A DNA stretch of 64,000 nt, taken from NCBI GenBank assembly GCA_020633205.1, contig JACKEB010000011.1:1036501-1100500 (forward strand), written 5' to 3'. A model generated the notes under the pieces. It was not told the origin of the DNA, made no database searches, and saw only the letters and a program-made list of their open reading frames with translations. Positions within the stretch are counted from its first letter, which is position 1. Each line of letters begins with the position of its first letter. Of this stretch, positions 1-9,349 are shown piece after piece. The DNA is from Polyangiaceae bacterium (GTDB lineage Bacteria > Myxococcota_A > Polyangia > Polyangiales > Polyangiaceae). The translations under genes and the position numbers were made by a program.

Positions 1-3000
1 GTCCCGCAGCGCCGGCAGCTGAATCTCGACTACGCTGATGCGATAGAACAGATCTTCGCGGAAACGACCTGCCGCGACCTCGTCCCGTAGGTGCCTGTTC
101 GTGGCGCATACCAGGCGGAAATCCACCTTCACGCTATGCTGTGCCCCGACGGGGCGCACCTCGTGATCTTCGAGCGCGCGCAGCAGCTTCGCTTGCATCT
201 CCAGGGGCGTCTCGCCGATCTCGTCGAGGAATACGGTGCCGCCCTTGGCGGCTGCGAGGAGTCCCTCTCGGTCCCGGTCGGCGCCGGTGAAAGCGCCACG
301 CACATGGCCGAAGAGCTCGCTCTCCAAGAGCGAGGCCGGCACCGCCGAACAGTTGATGGCGACGAACGGCGCCTGCTTGCGCGGACTGTTGAAGTGCACC
401 GCGCGTGCGACCAGCTCCTTACCGGTGCCACTCTCGCCTTCGATGATGACGCTGGCGTTCGTGTCGATGACCCGATCCAACTTGGCGAACAGGCGCTCCA
501 TCGCGGGACTCTTGCCGACGATTTGGCCGTAGTCGTAGCGCGACTCGAGCGCCGCCTGGCGGCTCTTCACCTCGTCGGTCAGCCGATCGATTTCGCGCGC
601 TTGACCCTCAGCCAGCTCCGCCACCCGAGCGCGTTCAGCTTCGAGTTCCTGGGTGCGTTTGAGCAGGGCGTCTGCCTGGAGTCGCAACTCGTCGTGGAGC
701 TGTGCGTTACGCAACGCGATCGCGACTTGGTCCGCGAACGCAAGCAACAGCCCCATGTCGGCCTCATCGAAATTTGCCGGGCGGAAACGGTTGTCGAGGT
801 AAAGAGCTCCCAGGGTGCGCTCAGGGGAACGAATCGGGACGCACACAACGCTCTTGAGCTGCATCGCGTGCACGGATTGGTTCGAGACGAAGCGGGGGTC
901 GCTGGAAGCGTCCACGGTGAGCACCGGTTCCCCGCTCTTCACCGCCTGTTCGGCGATACTACGGCTGAACTTCAGGTGGCTGCGCCCGATGCGCTCACGG
1001 TCGACATTGCGCGCCACCACGACGCTGAACTTCTTGGCCTCGCCACCAGCCGTCGCACCCTCCGCGAGCAGCACGAAGCCGCGTTCGGCTCCCGTGAGCT
1101 CAATCGCTGAGTCGATGGCCACCGCAAGCACCTCCTGGGTCGTCACCGAGGAGTTGAGCTTGCGATTCACTGCGAGCAGGCGCTCGAGCTTGCTCGCGCG
1201 GCCTTCCACGCTGGCGTGGCGCGTTTGGGGGGCGATACGACTGCGGGAGCCGTGACCCCAGAAGGTCGAGCGTAAACCGCGCGGAAGCGACGCCGCGACG
1301 CGCTCCCAACTCTCGCGCGCAGACTCGCGCGCGCGCTGTGCGAGGGTGCTCGCTCCCGCGGCCTCCCATGCTTGGGCGAGCAGGCTCTCGGCCTCTGCGA
1401 GCATCGCGAGCTGGCCTGCCTCGCGGATGGTGGGCAGGACTTGCTCGATGCGAGTGGTTGCCGCGCGCGCGTCGCTCTGCGCCAGGCTGAGCTTCGCTTC
1501 GGAGAGATGCAGCTTGGCAAGCACATCTGGTGCGTCCAGAGGCTGGAGCAGGTCTCGCGCCTTCGCGATATGCGCTTCTGCTGGGTGGACTTCGCTGGCC
1601 CCGAGGGGCGCCTCACCCAATCCCCCGCTCCATGCGGCAAGTTCCGTCTCGGCCAGGTGCAGCTCCACCTCTGCTTGTTCGCGGCGGGTGGCTGCCTGAC
1701 TGAAGCCAGTCAATGCCTCGCCAAATGCTTGCCGTGCGGCATCGAACTCGGAGCGCGCCAGCGCGAGCTCGCCTCGCAGGGTGGCCGCGGCGATTACCCA
1801 AAACTCCAGTCGTTGCTGCTTGGCGCGCGCCTCCAGTTGCTTCACGTGCAGGCTGGCGCGGTCTGTCGCCCCCACGTCCGTGTAGAGCTTCGCGAGGTTG
1901 AAAGTGAGTGCGACGGTTACGCTCACTTGTCCCAGAGCAATCCCCAGGCGCAGGCCGCGTTGATAGGAGTCCAGGGCAGCGCCGAGCTCGCCCGCTTGGT
2001 GACAGGCCACGCCGTAGTTGAGCGCGGCGTTAGCGATGTTCTCCCCCAAGCCGTGTTGTTCTGCGACCTCGAGTACCTGGCGATACTCGGTGGCGGCCTG
2101 AGCTGTACGTCCGGCGCGATAGGCGTTGAGTGCGCGGTAGGAAATTGCGCGCAGTTGGTCCTTGGGCCGCGCGCTGCGGGCGAACGCAGTAGCTGCGCGC
2201 TTTAGCATGTCATCGGCCGCGGTAGTTTCCCCAAGGTAACTCAGTGCAACGCCAAGCGTCGACTCCAAGCTGGCGACCAGCAGCGGATCTCCGTTCTTGC
2301 CGAGGGCTTCGAGTGCCTCGCGAGCCAGACGCTCGGCCTCTTGGTGTTGCCCGGCCCGCACGCGAGCACGCGTGAGGATCTCCAACGCTTGCGGCCTTAG
2401 TTCCTTGTGGGCGTCGATGAGTCGGAGGTAGCGCTCACAGCGTTTCACATTGCCCAGTTGCAGAAACGCCGCTGCCGCGCGGAGACGGAGTTCGGGGCGA
2501 GCGTCGGGGCGGATGCGTAGCAGGCGCGCGGTCATTGCGAGGGCTTCACGCGGCCGCCCTGCGCTACGCAGCAGCTGCTCCACACGTAGCAGGCTACTGG
2601 CGCCTACCTCGCGCAGCGCGCTCGGTGAGCTACCCACAAGCACCTGCGCCGCTGGCAGCCACTCGCTCGGGTTCCTGACGACATCCTGTTCGTGCTGGGA
2701 CACCAGCTCCGCGGCTCTCCCCAGGTCACCGGCCTCCGCCAGGTGCTTGGCTGCCGCCGCTACCGCTCCCTGACCGGCGCTATCAACGCGCTCTAGGTTG
2801 TGCCCCGCGATCTCGCGATGGATCGCCTTTTGTATTTCCGTGGGGCAATGTTTTAGGGCGAGTGCCGCAAAGCCATGCAGTGGCTCGTAGTTACTACCCC
2901 GCCGGGTCAGCAACCCTGCGCGGACGAGTTCTGACAGCGCTCGGGGGTCGAGGTTGCCCGCATCTTCTGGGGCGAGGGACGCCAGTGCGAGGGTTCGCAG

Positions 3001-4407
3001 CTGCTCGGGCGATAAGCCTCGGAAGCGGTCTTCGGCCTGACTCCCCAAGAGGTCCAAATCGCCTCGAGCGAGATCGTCTTCCGTCAGCGCACCACTTGCG
3101 AGCAGGCTGACCAGGGTCTCGAGTTGAGCGGGCAAGCCGGCGGTCAGCTGTATCGCGCGCTCCACTCGAGAGCGTGGCAGCTGATCTTTGAGCCAGCTGA
3201 ACACAGCGCGCGATGGAAGCGCGCCGAGTGTGAGTTCCTCGAAGCTAGGCTCGTGGTCGACCTTGTTGATTGGGGAGTTCTCGACGCTGACCACGCCAAG
3301 GGCTGCCGTCGGCTCCAGGCTTCGGCACAGCGCCAGCCATGCCTGCCGATCGGATGGCGCGAGGCGGCTGGCGTCGTCCATCAACAGCAGGAGTGGTGCG
3401 TCTGCGTTGGAGAGCGACTCGACGCGCCCCAGCACTTCCGCCAGCGTGTGCGGCGGTGGTCGGCGGCTTGCGATCCCCAACAGCTCAAAAACCGCTCCGG
3501 GCCTGCTGCCGGAGGTGTCGAGCACTTGCACTCGTTGCCCTGCGATCCACTTGAACTCTCGGAGCAATCGCGAGCGCCCACTCCCAGGCGGGCCAGAGAG
3601 CACCAGGTTCCGCGTCTTCGCTCCTCCGCTCACGAGCTGCTCTAGCCAGTGCTCTAGAAACGAGAGCTCTCGCTCGCGGCCTAGCAGCGTTTTGGGGACG
3701 AGCAGCGGGTGAGGGGCCAGCGACTGACGTCCAAGGGCTTCGAGCAGTTCAGCTGCGTCCCCAGGGCGCGTGCGCGGGTCCGAGCGCGTCAACCGCTCGG
3801 CGAGCTTGCGCATCTCTTCAGGTAGCGCTTCCCCTCGGAGTTCCGCCAGATCCCTCAAGCTGATGCCAACCGCGTAGAAGTCGGCGCGATGGTCGGCGCG
3901 CCCTCGGGCGAACTCAGGTGCCAAGTAGCCTGGGGTGCCTGAAACTTCGCTGAGGGTCTCGCCGAGAAGCGATGTGCAGCTCAGGTCGATTAGAACGCCG
4001 CGGCCTTCCGGGGTGACCAAGATGTTCCCGGGCTTGAAGTCGCCATGACGTATCCCTGCGGAATGAAGCTGGTGGAGGGCAGCTACCGCATCCGCCACGA
4101 CGGCGAGGCTCTCGCTAAGCGGCGCGCTGCGCGCGAACTCCACCAAGCTGACACCCGGAACGAAGCGGGTGACGAGGCAAGGCAGGCGCTCGCTCTGGGG
4201 GCTGAAAACGAAGTCGAGAACTTCGACCAGATTGGGGTGCGCAAGACCGCGTAAGGCTTCAAACTCCCTACGCAACACGTCCACGTGGTCAGCTCGACGG
4301 ACTTGTTTGAGAACCACCTCTGCGCCGGACAAACGGTCGATAGCCAACCAGGCTTCGGCGATGTCCCCTTTGCTCAGGGACTGTTGGGTCTCATAACGCG
4401 GGTCCAT
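1..4407 (-). CDS. Kinase-like/AAA-TPR/GAF/sigma-54 activator fusion protein, 3' end outside window
   Basis: A giant signalling protein; 1469 codons are visible and the frame is still open at base 1. Order from the N-terminus: a Ser/Thr-kinase-like domain (about 1-265; catalytic loop HGDFKPGN near 121, GYLAPEF near 160), a signalling-ATPase-like domain (GPPGSGRS near 272, acidic LLLLMDD motif), a long TPR-like helical region (about 500-1050), a GAF domain (about 1072-1235), a short coiled coil, and a sigma-54 AAA+ domain from about 1294 with GESGTGKE and GAFTGAD. The window ends inside this domain, so the expected Fis-type DNA-binding end is not seen. It probably activates sigma-54 promoters in response to a bound ligand or kinase-domain input. 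Odd points: the glycine loop is degenerate, the DFG motif reads DLS, and the first Walker A has Arg where Lys is usual. The ATG at 4407 is the first in-frame start. Confidence 0.93.
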   Translation of the reverse strand, partial: MDPRYETQQSLSKGDIAEAWLAIDRLSGAEVVLKQVRRADHVDVLRREFEALRGLAHPNLVEVLDFVFSPQSERLPCLVTRFVPGVSLVEFARSAPLSESLAVVADAVAALHQLHSAGIRHGDFKPGNILVTPEGRGVLIDLSCTSLLGETLSEVSGTPGYLAPEFARGRADHRADFYAVGISLRDLAELRGEALPEEMRKLAERLTRSDPRTRPGDAAELLEALGRQSLAPHPLLVPKTLLGRERELSFLEHWLEQLVSGGAKTRNLVLSGPPGSGRSRLLREFKWIAGQRVQVLDTSGSRPGAVFELLGIASRRPPPHTLAEVLGRVESLSNADAPLLLLMDDASRLAPSDRQAWLALCRSLEPTAALGVVSVENSPINKVDHEPSFEELTLGALPSRAVFSWLKDQLPRSRVERAIQLTAGLPAQLETLVSLLASGALTEDDLARGDLDLLGSQAEDRFRGLSPEQLRTLALASLAPEDAGNLDPRALSELVRAGLLTRRGSNYEPLHGFAALALKHCPTEIQKAIHREIAGHNLERVDSAGQGAVAAAAKHLAEAGDLGRAAELVSQHEQDVVRNPSEWLPAAQVLVGSSPSALREVGASSLLRVEQLLRSAGRPREALAMTARLLRIRPDARPELRLRAAAAFLQLGNVKRCERYLRLIDAHKELRPQALEILTRARVRAGQHQEAERLAREALEALGKNGDPLLVASLESTLGVALSYLGETTAADDMLKRAATAFARSARPKDQLRAISYRALNAYRAGRTAQAATEYRQVLEVAEQHGLGENIANAALNYGVACHQAGELGAALDSYQRGLRLGIALGQVSVTVALTFNLAKLYTDVGATDRASLHVKQLEARAKQQRLEFWVIAAATLRGELALARSEFDAARQAFGEALTGFSQAATRREQAEVELHLAETELAAWSGGLGEAPLGASEVHPAEAHIAKARDLLQPLDAPDVLAKLHLSEAKLSLAQSDARAATTRIEQVLPTIREAGQLAMLAEAESLLAQAWEAAGASTLAQRARESARESWERVAASLPRGLRSTFWGHGSRSRIAPQTRHASVEGRASKLERLLAVNRKLNSSVTTQEVLAVAIDSAIELTGAERGFVLLAEGATAGGEAKKFSVVVARNVDRERIGRSHLKFSRSIAEQAVKSGEPVLTVDASSDPRFVSNQSVHAMQLKSVVCVPIRSPERTLGALYLDNRFRPANFDEADMGLLLAFADQVAIALRNAQLHDELRLQADALLKRTQELEAERARVAELAEGQAREIDRLTDEVKSRQAALESRYDYGQIVGKSPAMERLFAKLDRVIDTNASVIIEGESGTGKELVARAVHFNSPRKQAPFVAINCSAVPASLLESELFGHVRGAFTGADRDREGLLAAAKGGTVFLDEIGETPLEMQAKLLRALEDHEVRPVGAQHSVKVDFRLVCATNRHLRDEVAAGRFREDLFYRISVVEIQLPALRD

Positions 4408-4416
4408 ACTGGCATC

Positions 4417-4435
4417 CCATGATACACCATGATAC
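4417..4435. repeat. Tandem 9-mer CCATGATAC with 10-bp period
   Basis: CCATGATAC occurs at 4417-4425 and again at 4427-4435, one helical turn apart, in the region between the divergent genes at 4407 (minus) and 4607 (plus). It sits 10-28 bp upstream of the start codon of the big regulator. It could be a repressor or autoregulatory site, or chance; there is no recognisable family for it. Confidence 0.4.
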
Positions 4436-4606
4436 TGGTTGAGACAGTTTGAAGCAGAGCTGGTTGCCATGAGAAGCAGTCCGCCATCACCAGGAGTCGC
4501 CGCCAACACCGCTAAAACAGCGTTGATGGTGCGCGTTGCGTCGAGCGCTGGGGCAGGCGCGGCGGCGGCGCGTGATGGGATCGGTTCTTGCGAAGGTGCG
4601 ACAGCC

Positions 4607-5335
4607 ATGCCGAACTCCACCGCGCGCCCTCCGGCCACTCGCTGGGCAGGCTGGTGGCTAGCGGCTTCGCTGACACTGTTGGGTTGCAGCATCAGTCCAC
4701 AGCCCGAACCACCAGCCGAGGCAACGCCCGGCTTTCAGCAGTCGCTCATCACCATCGAGACAACCGCGGACGGTCTGCGCGTCGCCGGTACGCCCGGCGC
4801 GGTCACTGGCACCGCAGCCCAGCTCCGCATTTACAATCTCGAAACAGCTGACACGCGGGCAGACGCTCCAGTCGCAGATGACGGCAGTTTCAGCATCGAT
4901 TTGCCTGGCATTGCTGGGGATGACCTGCGCTTGCAGGCGCGTAGCGACCTGGGGATTTCTGAGCCGCTGGATATCACCGGCGTGGGTGTTGCACAGAACG
5001 TCGTCACCCCCCTCGGGGACTGTCTCACCATCAAACCACGCGCTGAGGTGGACTTCGGTGCGGTCAGCATCAGCGACTTCGACGTACATGAGGTCGAGAT
5101 GGTGAACGAGTGTGCCCAGGACGTATCGCTCTACGGCTTGGGACAGCTGATGGGTTCTCCTGGCTTCAGCTTCATCGTCTCGGCGGATCTCACGATCCCC
5201 CAGGGCGCGTCGCGCTCCTTCGGCATCGCGTTCGCGCCGGGCCGTCAGGGAGAACACGAAGACGTCGTCATCCTGAGTTTCGAGAATGACACCGAGCGTC
5301 GTCCGATCACCATGCGCGGCAACGGCATTCCCTAA
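4607..5335 (+). CDS. Lipoprotein with C-terminal ASH-like (choice-of-anchor D type) domain
   Basis: A 242-residue exported protein. The ATG at 4607 is chosen because GAAGG lies upstream and the next 25 residues form a lipoprotein signal peptide ending in LTLLGC, so Cys26 would be lipidated. An acidic Pro/Glu-rich linker follows. Residues about 45-130 are beta-rich and look like a small Ig-like module. The last 100 residues (VDFGAVSISDFDVHEVEMVN start, ending in PITMRGNG) have the pattern of ASH/HYDIN-like beta-sandwich domains called choice-of-anchor D. No catalytic residues are seen. It stands alone, divergent from the large regulator. A structural envelope role is inferred. Confidence 0.85.
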   Translation: MPNSTARPPATRWAGWWLAASLTLLGCSISPQPEPPAEATPGFQQSLITIETTADGLRVAGTPGAVTGTAAQLRIYNLETADTRADAPVADDGSFSIDLPGIAGDDLRLQARSDLGISEPLDITGVGVAQNVVTPLGDCLTIKPRAEVDFGAVSISDFDVHEVEMVNECAQDVSLYGLGQLMGSPGFSFIVSADLTIPQGASRSFGIAFAPGRQGEHEDVVILSFENDTERRPITMRGNGIP

Positions 5336-5413
5336 TCGCCAATACTCGGCACTCGCTCTGGCTATCCGTTGCGAGTTGCAAGCCCCCGGCCGGATGACGT
5401 AACGGAGTGGGTG

Positions 5414-7072
5414 ATGAAGACGCGTTGGTGGTTGCTCTTGGGTCTGGTCTCCGCTTGCGGAGGCGGACGCAGCGAGCCGGGGCTGGACGGGATTGATTGT
5501 GGTCCAGGAACCGAGCTGCAGGATGGCTTCTGCGTCCCGAGCAACGGCGGGGCCGCTGGCTCGACCAACGGCGGAACCGGCAACTTTGGTGGCTCCACCA
5601 CTGGCGGTAGCGCGAACGGCGGCGCTCCCAACGGCGGCAACGCTGGCACCGTGAACGGCGGAAGTGCTGGCACCGCGGCGAGCGGTGGGAGCGCAGGCTC
5701 CGGTGCGAACGGCGGTAATGCAGGTTCTGCAGGCGACGCCGGTTCCGCGGGGAACGCAGGGAATGGCGGCAACGGTGGCAACGGCGGCAACGCGGGCAGC
5801 GCCGGGAGCGGTGGCAACGCGGGGAGCGCTGGGAACGGCGGCAACGCGGGCAGCAGCGGTAGCGCGGGCAACGGGGGTGTCGGCGGCAGCAGCGGTAGCA
5901 GCGGTAGCGGCGGCTCGGGTGGCAATTGCGACAGTGCGACCACGGACTGCGACGGCGACGGCTGGTTGGTCGCGGACGGCGACTGCTGCGACAAGGCGGG
6001 TGGCTGCAGTACCACTCCGGAGCTCGTCAACCCGGGTGCCATCGAGTACATCGGCAACGCCGTTGACGACGACTGTGACGGGCTCTTCGACGAGGTAGAT
6101 CCTCCCTGTGATCCGACGGTCACCGACACCAACTCGGCCGAGCCGCTCGACTACGCCCGCGCCATGGACCTGTGTCAGTTCACTCAGGAGACGATGCCCC
6201 TGCCGGAGCGCAAGTGGGGCGTGATCAGCGCTAAGCTCACCTTGGCCAACGGATCAGGCACGCCGAACCCACGCGCCCGTGCGATCCATGAGCAGTTTGG
6301 GGACAATCTCTTCCCCATCCGCGGTCAGCGCTTCGCGGTCCTCAGCACGGGCGCCGCCGCGGACCCGAACGACACGGCTCCGGCGTTTCAGCCCTTCCAG
6401 CCCGGCGTCGAGAACCAGAAGCAGAGCCAGTTCCCCTCCGATTGGTATGCCGCGAACGGCAACAGCCTGCCGAACTCTCCCGGGTGCCCGGAACCGCAGG
6501 GAAACAGAGCGATGGACCCAGTGATGTTGACGCTGCGCATGCGCGTACCCAGCAACGCGCGGTCATTCAGCTTCAATCAGCTGTTCTTGAGCTCGGAGTT
6601 TCCGGAGTACGTGTGCAGCGAGTTCAACGACTTCGTTGTCGCCCTGGTTGACTCCAAGGCGACCAGCAACCCCGCTGACAAGAACCTGGCGGTGTACATC
6701 GCGCCAAGTTTTCAGCGCTTCCCCATCGGGGTGAACCTCTCCACTGGTACGAACCTGTTCAGCGTCTGCGACGCTGGCCCCACAGGTTGCGAGAGTGGCG
6801 TAGCTGGAATGGCGAGCTGCATCTCCGGACCGAACCTGCTGACGGGTACCGGCTTCGACGTAGTGGATGGTGGCTGTGGAACGCCGCCCAACTCCAGCGA
6901 TCTGGCTGGTGGTGGTACGGGCTGGTTGACCACCGCAGGCAACGTAGTGCCTGGCGAGGTCATGGAGCTGCGGATCGCGATCTGGGACACCAGCGACGCG
7001 TTCTACGACTCCCTCGTGCTGCTCGACAACTGGCTGTGGAACCTGTCTCCCGCCAGTCCCGGAACTAACTGA
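5414..7072 (+). CDS. Gly/Asn/Ser-rich lipoprotein with MopE-like Asp/Cys motif and choice-of-anchor-type domain
   Basis: A 552-residue lipoprotein. ATG at 5414 follows a GGAG and gives a short signal peptide with lipobox LVSAC; an in-frame upstream ATG at 5369 would add residues unlike a signal peptide. Residues about 40-175 are a low-complexity stalk of GGNAGSAG-type units. Then comes an Asp/Cys-rich segment (CDGDGWLVADGDC, ending NAVDDDCDG) typical of MopE-like putative metal-binding repeats of myxobacteria. The C-terminal 330 residues are a beta-rich surface domain with SSEFPEYVCSEFND and a terminal SLVLLDNW motif, like choice-of-anchor L proteins. Likely anchored outside the outer membrane; ligand unknown. 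Confidence 0.87.
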   Translation: MKTRWWLLLGLVSACGGGRSEPGLDGIDCGPGTELQDGFCVPSNGGAAGSTNGGTGNFGGSTTGGSANGGAPNGGNAGTVNGGSAGTAASGGSAGSGANGGNAGSAGDAGSAGNAGNGGNGGNGGNAGSAGSGGNAGSAGNGGNAGSSGSAGNGGVGGSSGSSGSGGSGGNCDSATTDCDGDGWLVADGDCCDKAGGCSTTPELVNPGAIEYIGNAVDDDCDGLFDEVDPPCDPTVTDTNSAEPLDYARAMDLCQFTQETMPLPERKWGVISAKLTLANGSGTPNPRARAIHEQFGDNLFPIRGQRFAVLSTGAAADPNDTAPAFQPFQPGVENQKQSQFPSDWYAANGNSLPNSPGCPEPQGNRAMDPVMLTLRMRVPSNARSFSFNQLFLSSEFPEYVCSEFNDFVVALVDSKATSNPADKNLAVYIAPSFQRFPIGVNLSTGTNLFSVCDAGPTGCESGVAGMASCISGPNLLTGTGFDVVDGGCGTPPNSSDLAGGGTGWLTTAGNVVPGEVMELRIAIWDTSDAFYDSLVLLDNWLWNLSPASPGTN

Positions 7073-7084
7073 CTCACTCAGTCG

Positions 7085-7146
7085 TTTGGCCCATTGCCTT
7101 AGGTTTCTGGGACACGGCTCGGGGCTTTGGCCCATTGCCTCGGGTT
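7085..7146. repeat. Imperfect direct repeat of about 21 bp in the 3' intergenic region
   Basis: TTTGGCCCATTGCCT occurs at 7085-7099 and 7126-7140, and both copies continue as YRGGTT, giving a 21-bp repeat with two differences and a 41-bp period. It lies just after the stop codon of the 5414-7072 gene. No gene or known element explains it. Confidence 0.55.
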
Positions 7147-7261
7147 CGAAACAACGGCGACGGTGCGCCTCTTACCCCAAGGAGAGACCTTGGAGTTCGA
7201 GCGGCAGCGTGGCGCGCGACAAGCGGGCTGTTCCGGTACCGACATAGTCGGTCGAGACAGC

Positions 7262-7292
7262 TTTGCCGCGGGGAGCGATTCCCCGCGGCAAA
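7262..7292. terminator. Strong hairpin between convergent genes
   Basis: A 13-bp perfect stem (7262-7274 with 7280-7292, arms beginning TTTGCCGCGG) closes a 5-base loop. It carries a T-rich left arm and A-rich right arm, so it can work on both strands. It lies between the plus gene ending at 7072 and the minus gene ending at 7305. Confidence 0.75.
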
Positions 7293-7304
7293 TTCTCTCG
7301 ATGA

Positions 7305-8111
7305 CTAGAGTCGATTGTAGAGCACAGAGTCCGCGAGACCCATGGGCTCCTTGTTGCAGCTGACTGTGGCGGTGACTTCCTGACCGGGTGCTACGGTCAC
7401 GTTGTTCAAGGTTTTGAACTTGGTCACGCCATTGCACACCGCCTGCGTCTGTACTCTCCGGAAAGTCTGCGTGACGTCGCTGTGATTCGTTAGGGACGTC
7501 ACGTACCAGTTGCCGCGGCTGGCTGACTCCTTGCGATGACCTGCGAGCGTCACTTGATTCCCTACGACGACTCCCGAAAATCGCAGATCTGCTTCAGTAT
7601 CAGCGATCCTTACGGAGTAGGGAGACCCGGTCGTCGTGGAATATCCGTTGAACGTGCCGCTGGAGCGAATCCCGGCGAGGGACGCCACGACATGGGTAGT
7701 CCGCACCGTGCGATGGTCATTGCAGGCATACGAAAGACTGCGGCTCGCTCCGGGCGCAAGCTTGAGGTTCACGACGGAGCGGTACACATTCGGCTCGTTT
7801 AGGCAGTAAACGGTGATGTCCATCACCGGGACAGTGACGGTCGCGTTGCTGCGATTCGTCACGGTCGTCTGACCGGACGTCGCTGAGCGCGTGGCCGAGT
7901 ACACCAACCCGTTTGGCGTGTGCACCACCTCTTCGCGGCCCTCCACATCGGCGACCAGCTCGATGGAGCTGGGCACCAGAACGTCGCCGTTTTCCAATTC
8001 GTCAGACGTCTCGCTGACACTCGAGTCGTCGTATTCCTCACCTGCATCGGCAACGCAGGCCGACAGTGCACACATCAGCCCAGCCAGAGACATCATTCGC
8101 AGTCCGTTCAT
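7305..8111 (-). CDS. Secreted lipoprotein of unknown function
   Basis: A 268-residue protein. ATG at 8111 gives the signal peptide MNGLRMMSLAGLMCALSAC, with Cys19 the likely lipid site; longer in-frame starts upstream add charged sequence that does not fit. After an acidic Asp/Glu/Ser linker (about 22-45) the rest is beta-rich with two similar halves, each including a Thr/Val-rich strand pattern and an SxSYxC or EVTATVSC segment. I do not recognise a family. It is a single gene followed by the hairpin at 7262-7292. A role in the cell envelope is inferred only from the signal. Confidence 0.8.
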   Translation of the reverse strand: MNGLRMMSLAGLMCALSACVADAGEEYDDSSVSETSDELENGDVLVPSSIELVADVEGREEVVHTPNGLVYSATRSATSGQTTVTNRSNATVTVPVMDITVYCLNEPNVYRSVVNLKLAPGASRSLSYACNDHRTVRTTHVVASLAGIRSSGTFNGYSTTTGSPYSVRIADTEADLRFSGVVVGNQVTLAGHRKESASRGNWYVTSLTNHSDVTQTFRRVQTQAVCNGVTKFKTLNNVTVAPGQEVTATVSCNKEPMGLADSVLYNRL

Positions 8112-8485
8112 TTTCGCGTGTTCCGTTCTTGTTTTGGTTCCACGACTTTCGGGTCTGAACCAGCCGATTGGCCCCGCTTTTTTGGGTCCGCAGTTAAGTG
8201 CCCTTCTCCCTGCGGATTCAGATGCGGACGATCGGTCGGACGGGAGCCCGAAAATCGAGTCGCGGTGGTCGCGACAACGAGGCTCTAGCGGCGTGCACGT
8301 GCACCCGCAAGCGCTGTCCCCGATCGCGAACTTTGCTCGCGTTCTCATATGGGAACGCGGCATCCTGTGCCAGCTGCCAATGCGAGTTGCGGACGCTTGG
8401 CCTGATACCGCTAGCGGAGCAGCTTGGATCTAGATATGAATTGTCGCGCGGAAATGGTGCGCTTGAGCTGGGCCCGGCTGTGGGC
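8112..8485. other. Intergenic region, no gene seen
   Basis: This 374-bp stretch is upstream of the lipoprotein gene at 8111 and downstream of the minus-strand gene ending at 8486. It holds a perfect 12-bp palindrome GTGCACGTGCAC (8293-8304) and an inverted repeat GCGTTC-N8-GAACGC (8339-8358). Either could be an operator. Short open frames here have no recognisable protein features. Confidence 0.5.
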
Positions 8486-9343
8486 TTACAGCGGTAGCGC
8501 GGCGCGATAAACCGCGAGGAAATACATCGGCACACGGTAGGCGTGGAGGCCGAACTCGTCGTCGCCAAACTGGAACAAAGTTTGGAGTAGGAAGAGGTCG
8601 GTGCCCTTGATGATTCCTGGGCGCGATCCGTAGACCAATCCGTACTGGAAGCGATCGTCGCGGCCGCCGTCGCGGGGCGTGTCGATGTAGCGAATCGTCG
8701 GGCCTACGGCGCCGAAGTCGCGATGCCGGAAGAAGAACGTGCTGTCGTAGCGGTACAGCGTGCCGCCGTCGTGGGGGAACGCGTGGAACCAGTCGAACGA
8801 GTTGTCGTTGCGGTATTCCCCGCGGATCGTCCCGGTGTGCATCCAGAAGAATGACTCGAGAGGGATCACCAGGCGCAGCCGGCCCTCCCAGAACGGGAAG
8901 GTCTGGGAGCCGTAGATCTTGTCCGATTCGCGGTCGTTGCGGACGTCTCGGGTGTTGACGTCCTTGTCATCGAACAGCCCGTCGCCGTTGAAGTCTTGTC
9001 CAGGAATCAACGTGTGGTCGCGGTGTACGTCACGAATCCCCGCGGAACCGCCTAGCGTGAACAAGAACACGCGTACGTCGAGGTTTGCGCTGGCTTCCTT
9101 GTATGGGTAGCTGAAGATACCGCTCACCCGACTGTAGAGCATGCTCATGCCTTCTTCGAGGTGAGCGCGGTTCTCCAGGCTGAGTTGGGCGCCGACGGTG
9201 TAGCCGTCGAGCAGTAGATCCGTGCCGGCAGGCGGCGGGTTCAGGAAGTAATCGCGTGGTGTTTTCGCGTCTGCGTTAGAGCAGACGGACGTCAGACCGA
9301 CTGTGAACGCTGCCGCGGTCAGGGCCCCCCTCAGCTTCGGCAT
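8486..9343 (-). CDS. Predicted outer-membrane beta-barrel protein
   Basis: A 285-residue protein with an N-terminal signal peptide ending near SNADA. The mature part is rich in alternating hydrophobic/aromatic strands (LDVRVFLFTLGG, RLRLVIPLESFFWMHTG, YGLVYGSRPG) and ends in a hydrophobic strand, as expected for a beta-barrel. Residues about 115-130 contain DFNGDGLFDD, an EF-hand or dockerin-like calcium loop pattern. It follows a MYXO-CTERM gene after only 6 bp, so the two are probably one operon and may act together at the outer membrane. The family is not recognised. Confidence 0.82.
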   Translation of the reverse strand: MPKLRGALTAAAFTVGLTSVCSNADAKTPRDYFLNPPPAGTDLLLDGYTVGAQLSLENRAHLEEGMSMLYSRVSGIFSYPYKEASANLDVRVFLFTLGGSAGIRDVHRDHTLIPGQDFNGDGLFDDKDVNTRDVRNDRESDKIYGSQTFPFWEGRLRLVIPLESFFWMHTGTIRGEYRNDNSFDWFHAFPHDGGTLYRYDSTFFFRHRDFGAVGPTIRYIDTPRDGGRDDRFQYGLVYGSRPGIIKGTDLFLLQTLFQFGDDEFGLHAYRVPMYFLAVYRAALPL

Positions 9344-9349
9344 CTTGGT

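Noticed and set aside
91..1110. Plus-strand open frame of 339 codons opposite the sigma-54 regulator
   Set aside because: The minus strand shows GAFTGAD, Walker motifs and a GAF domain; the plus frame is only the antisense of GC-rich codons.
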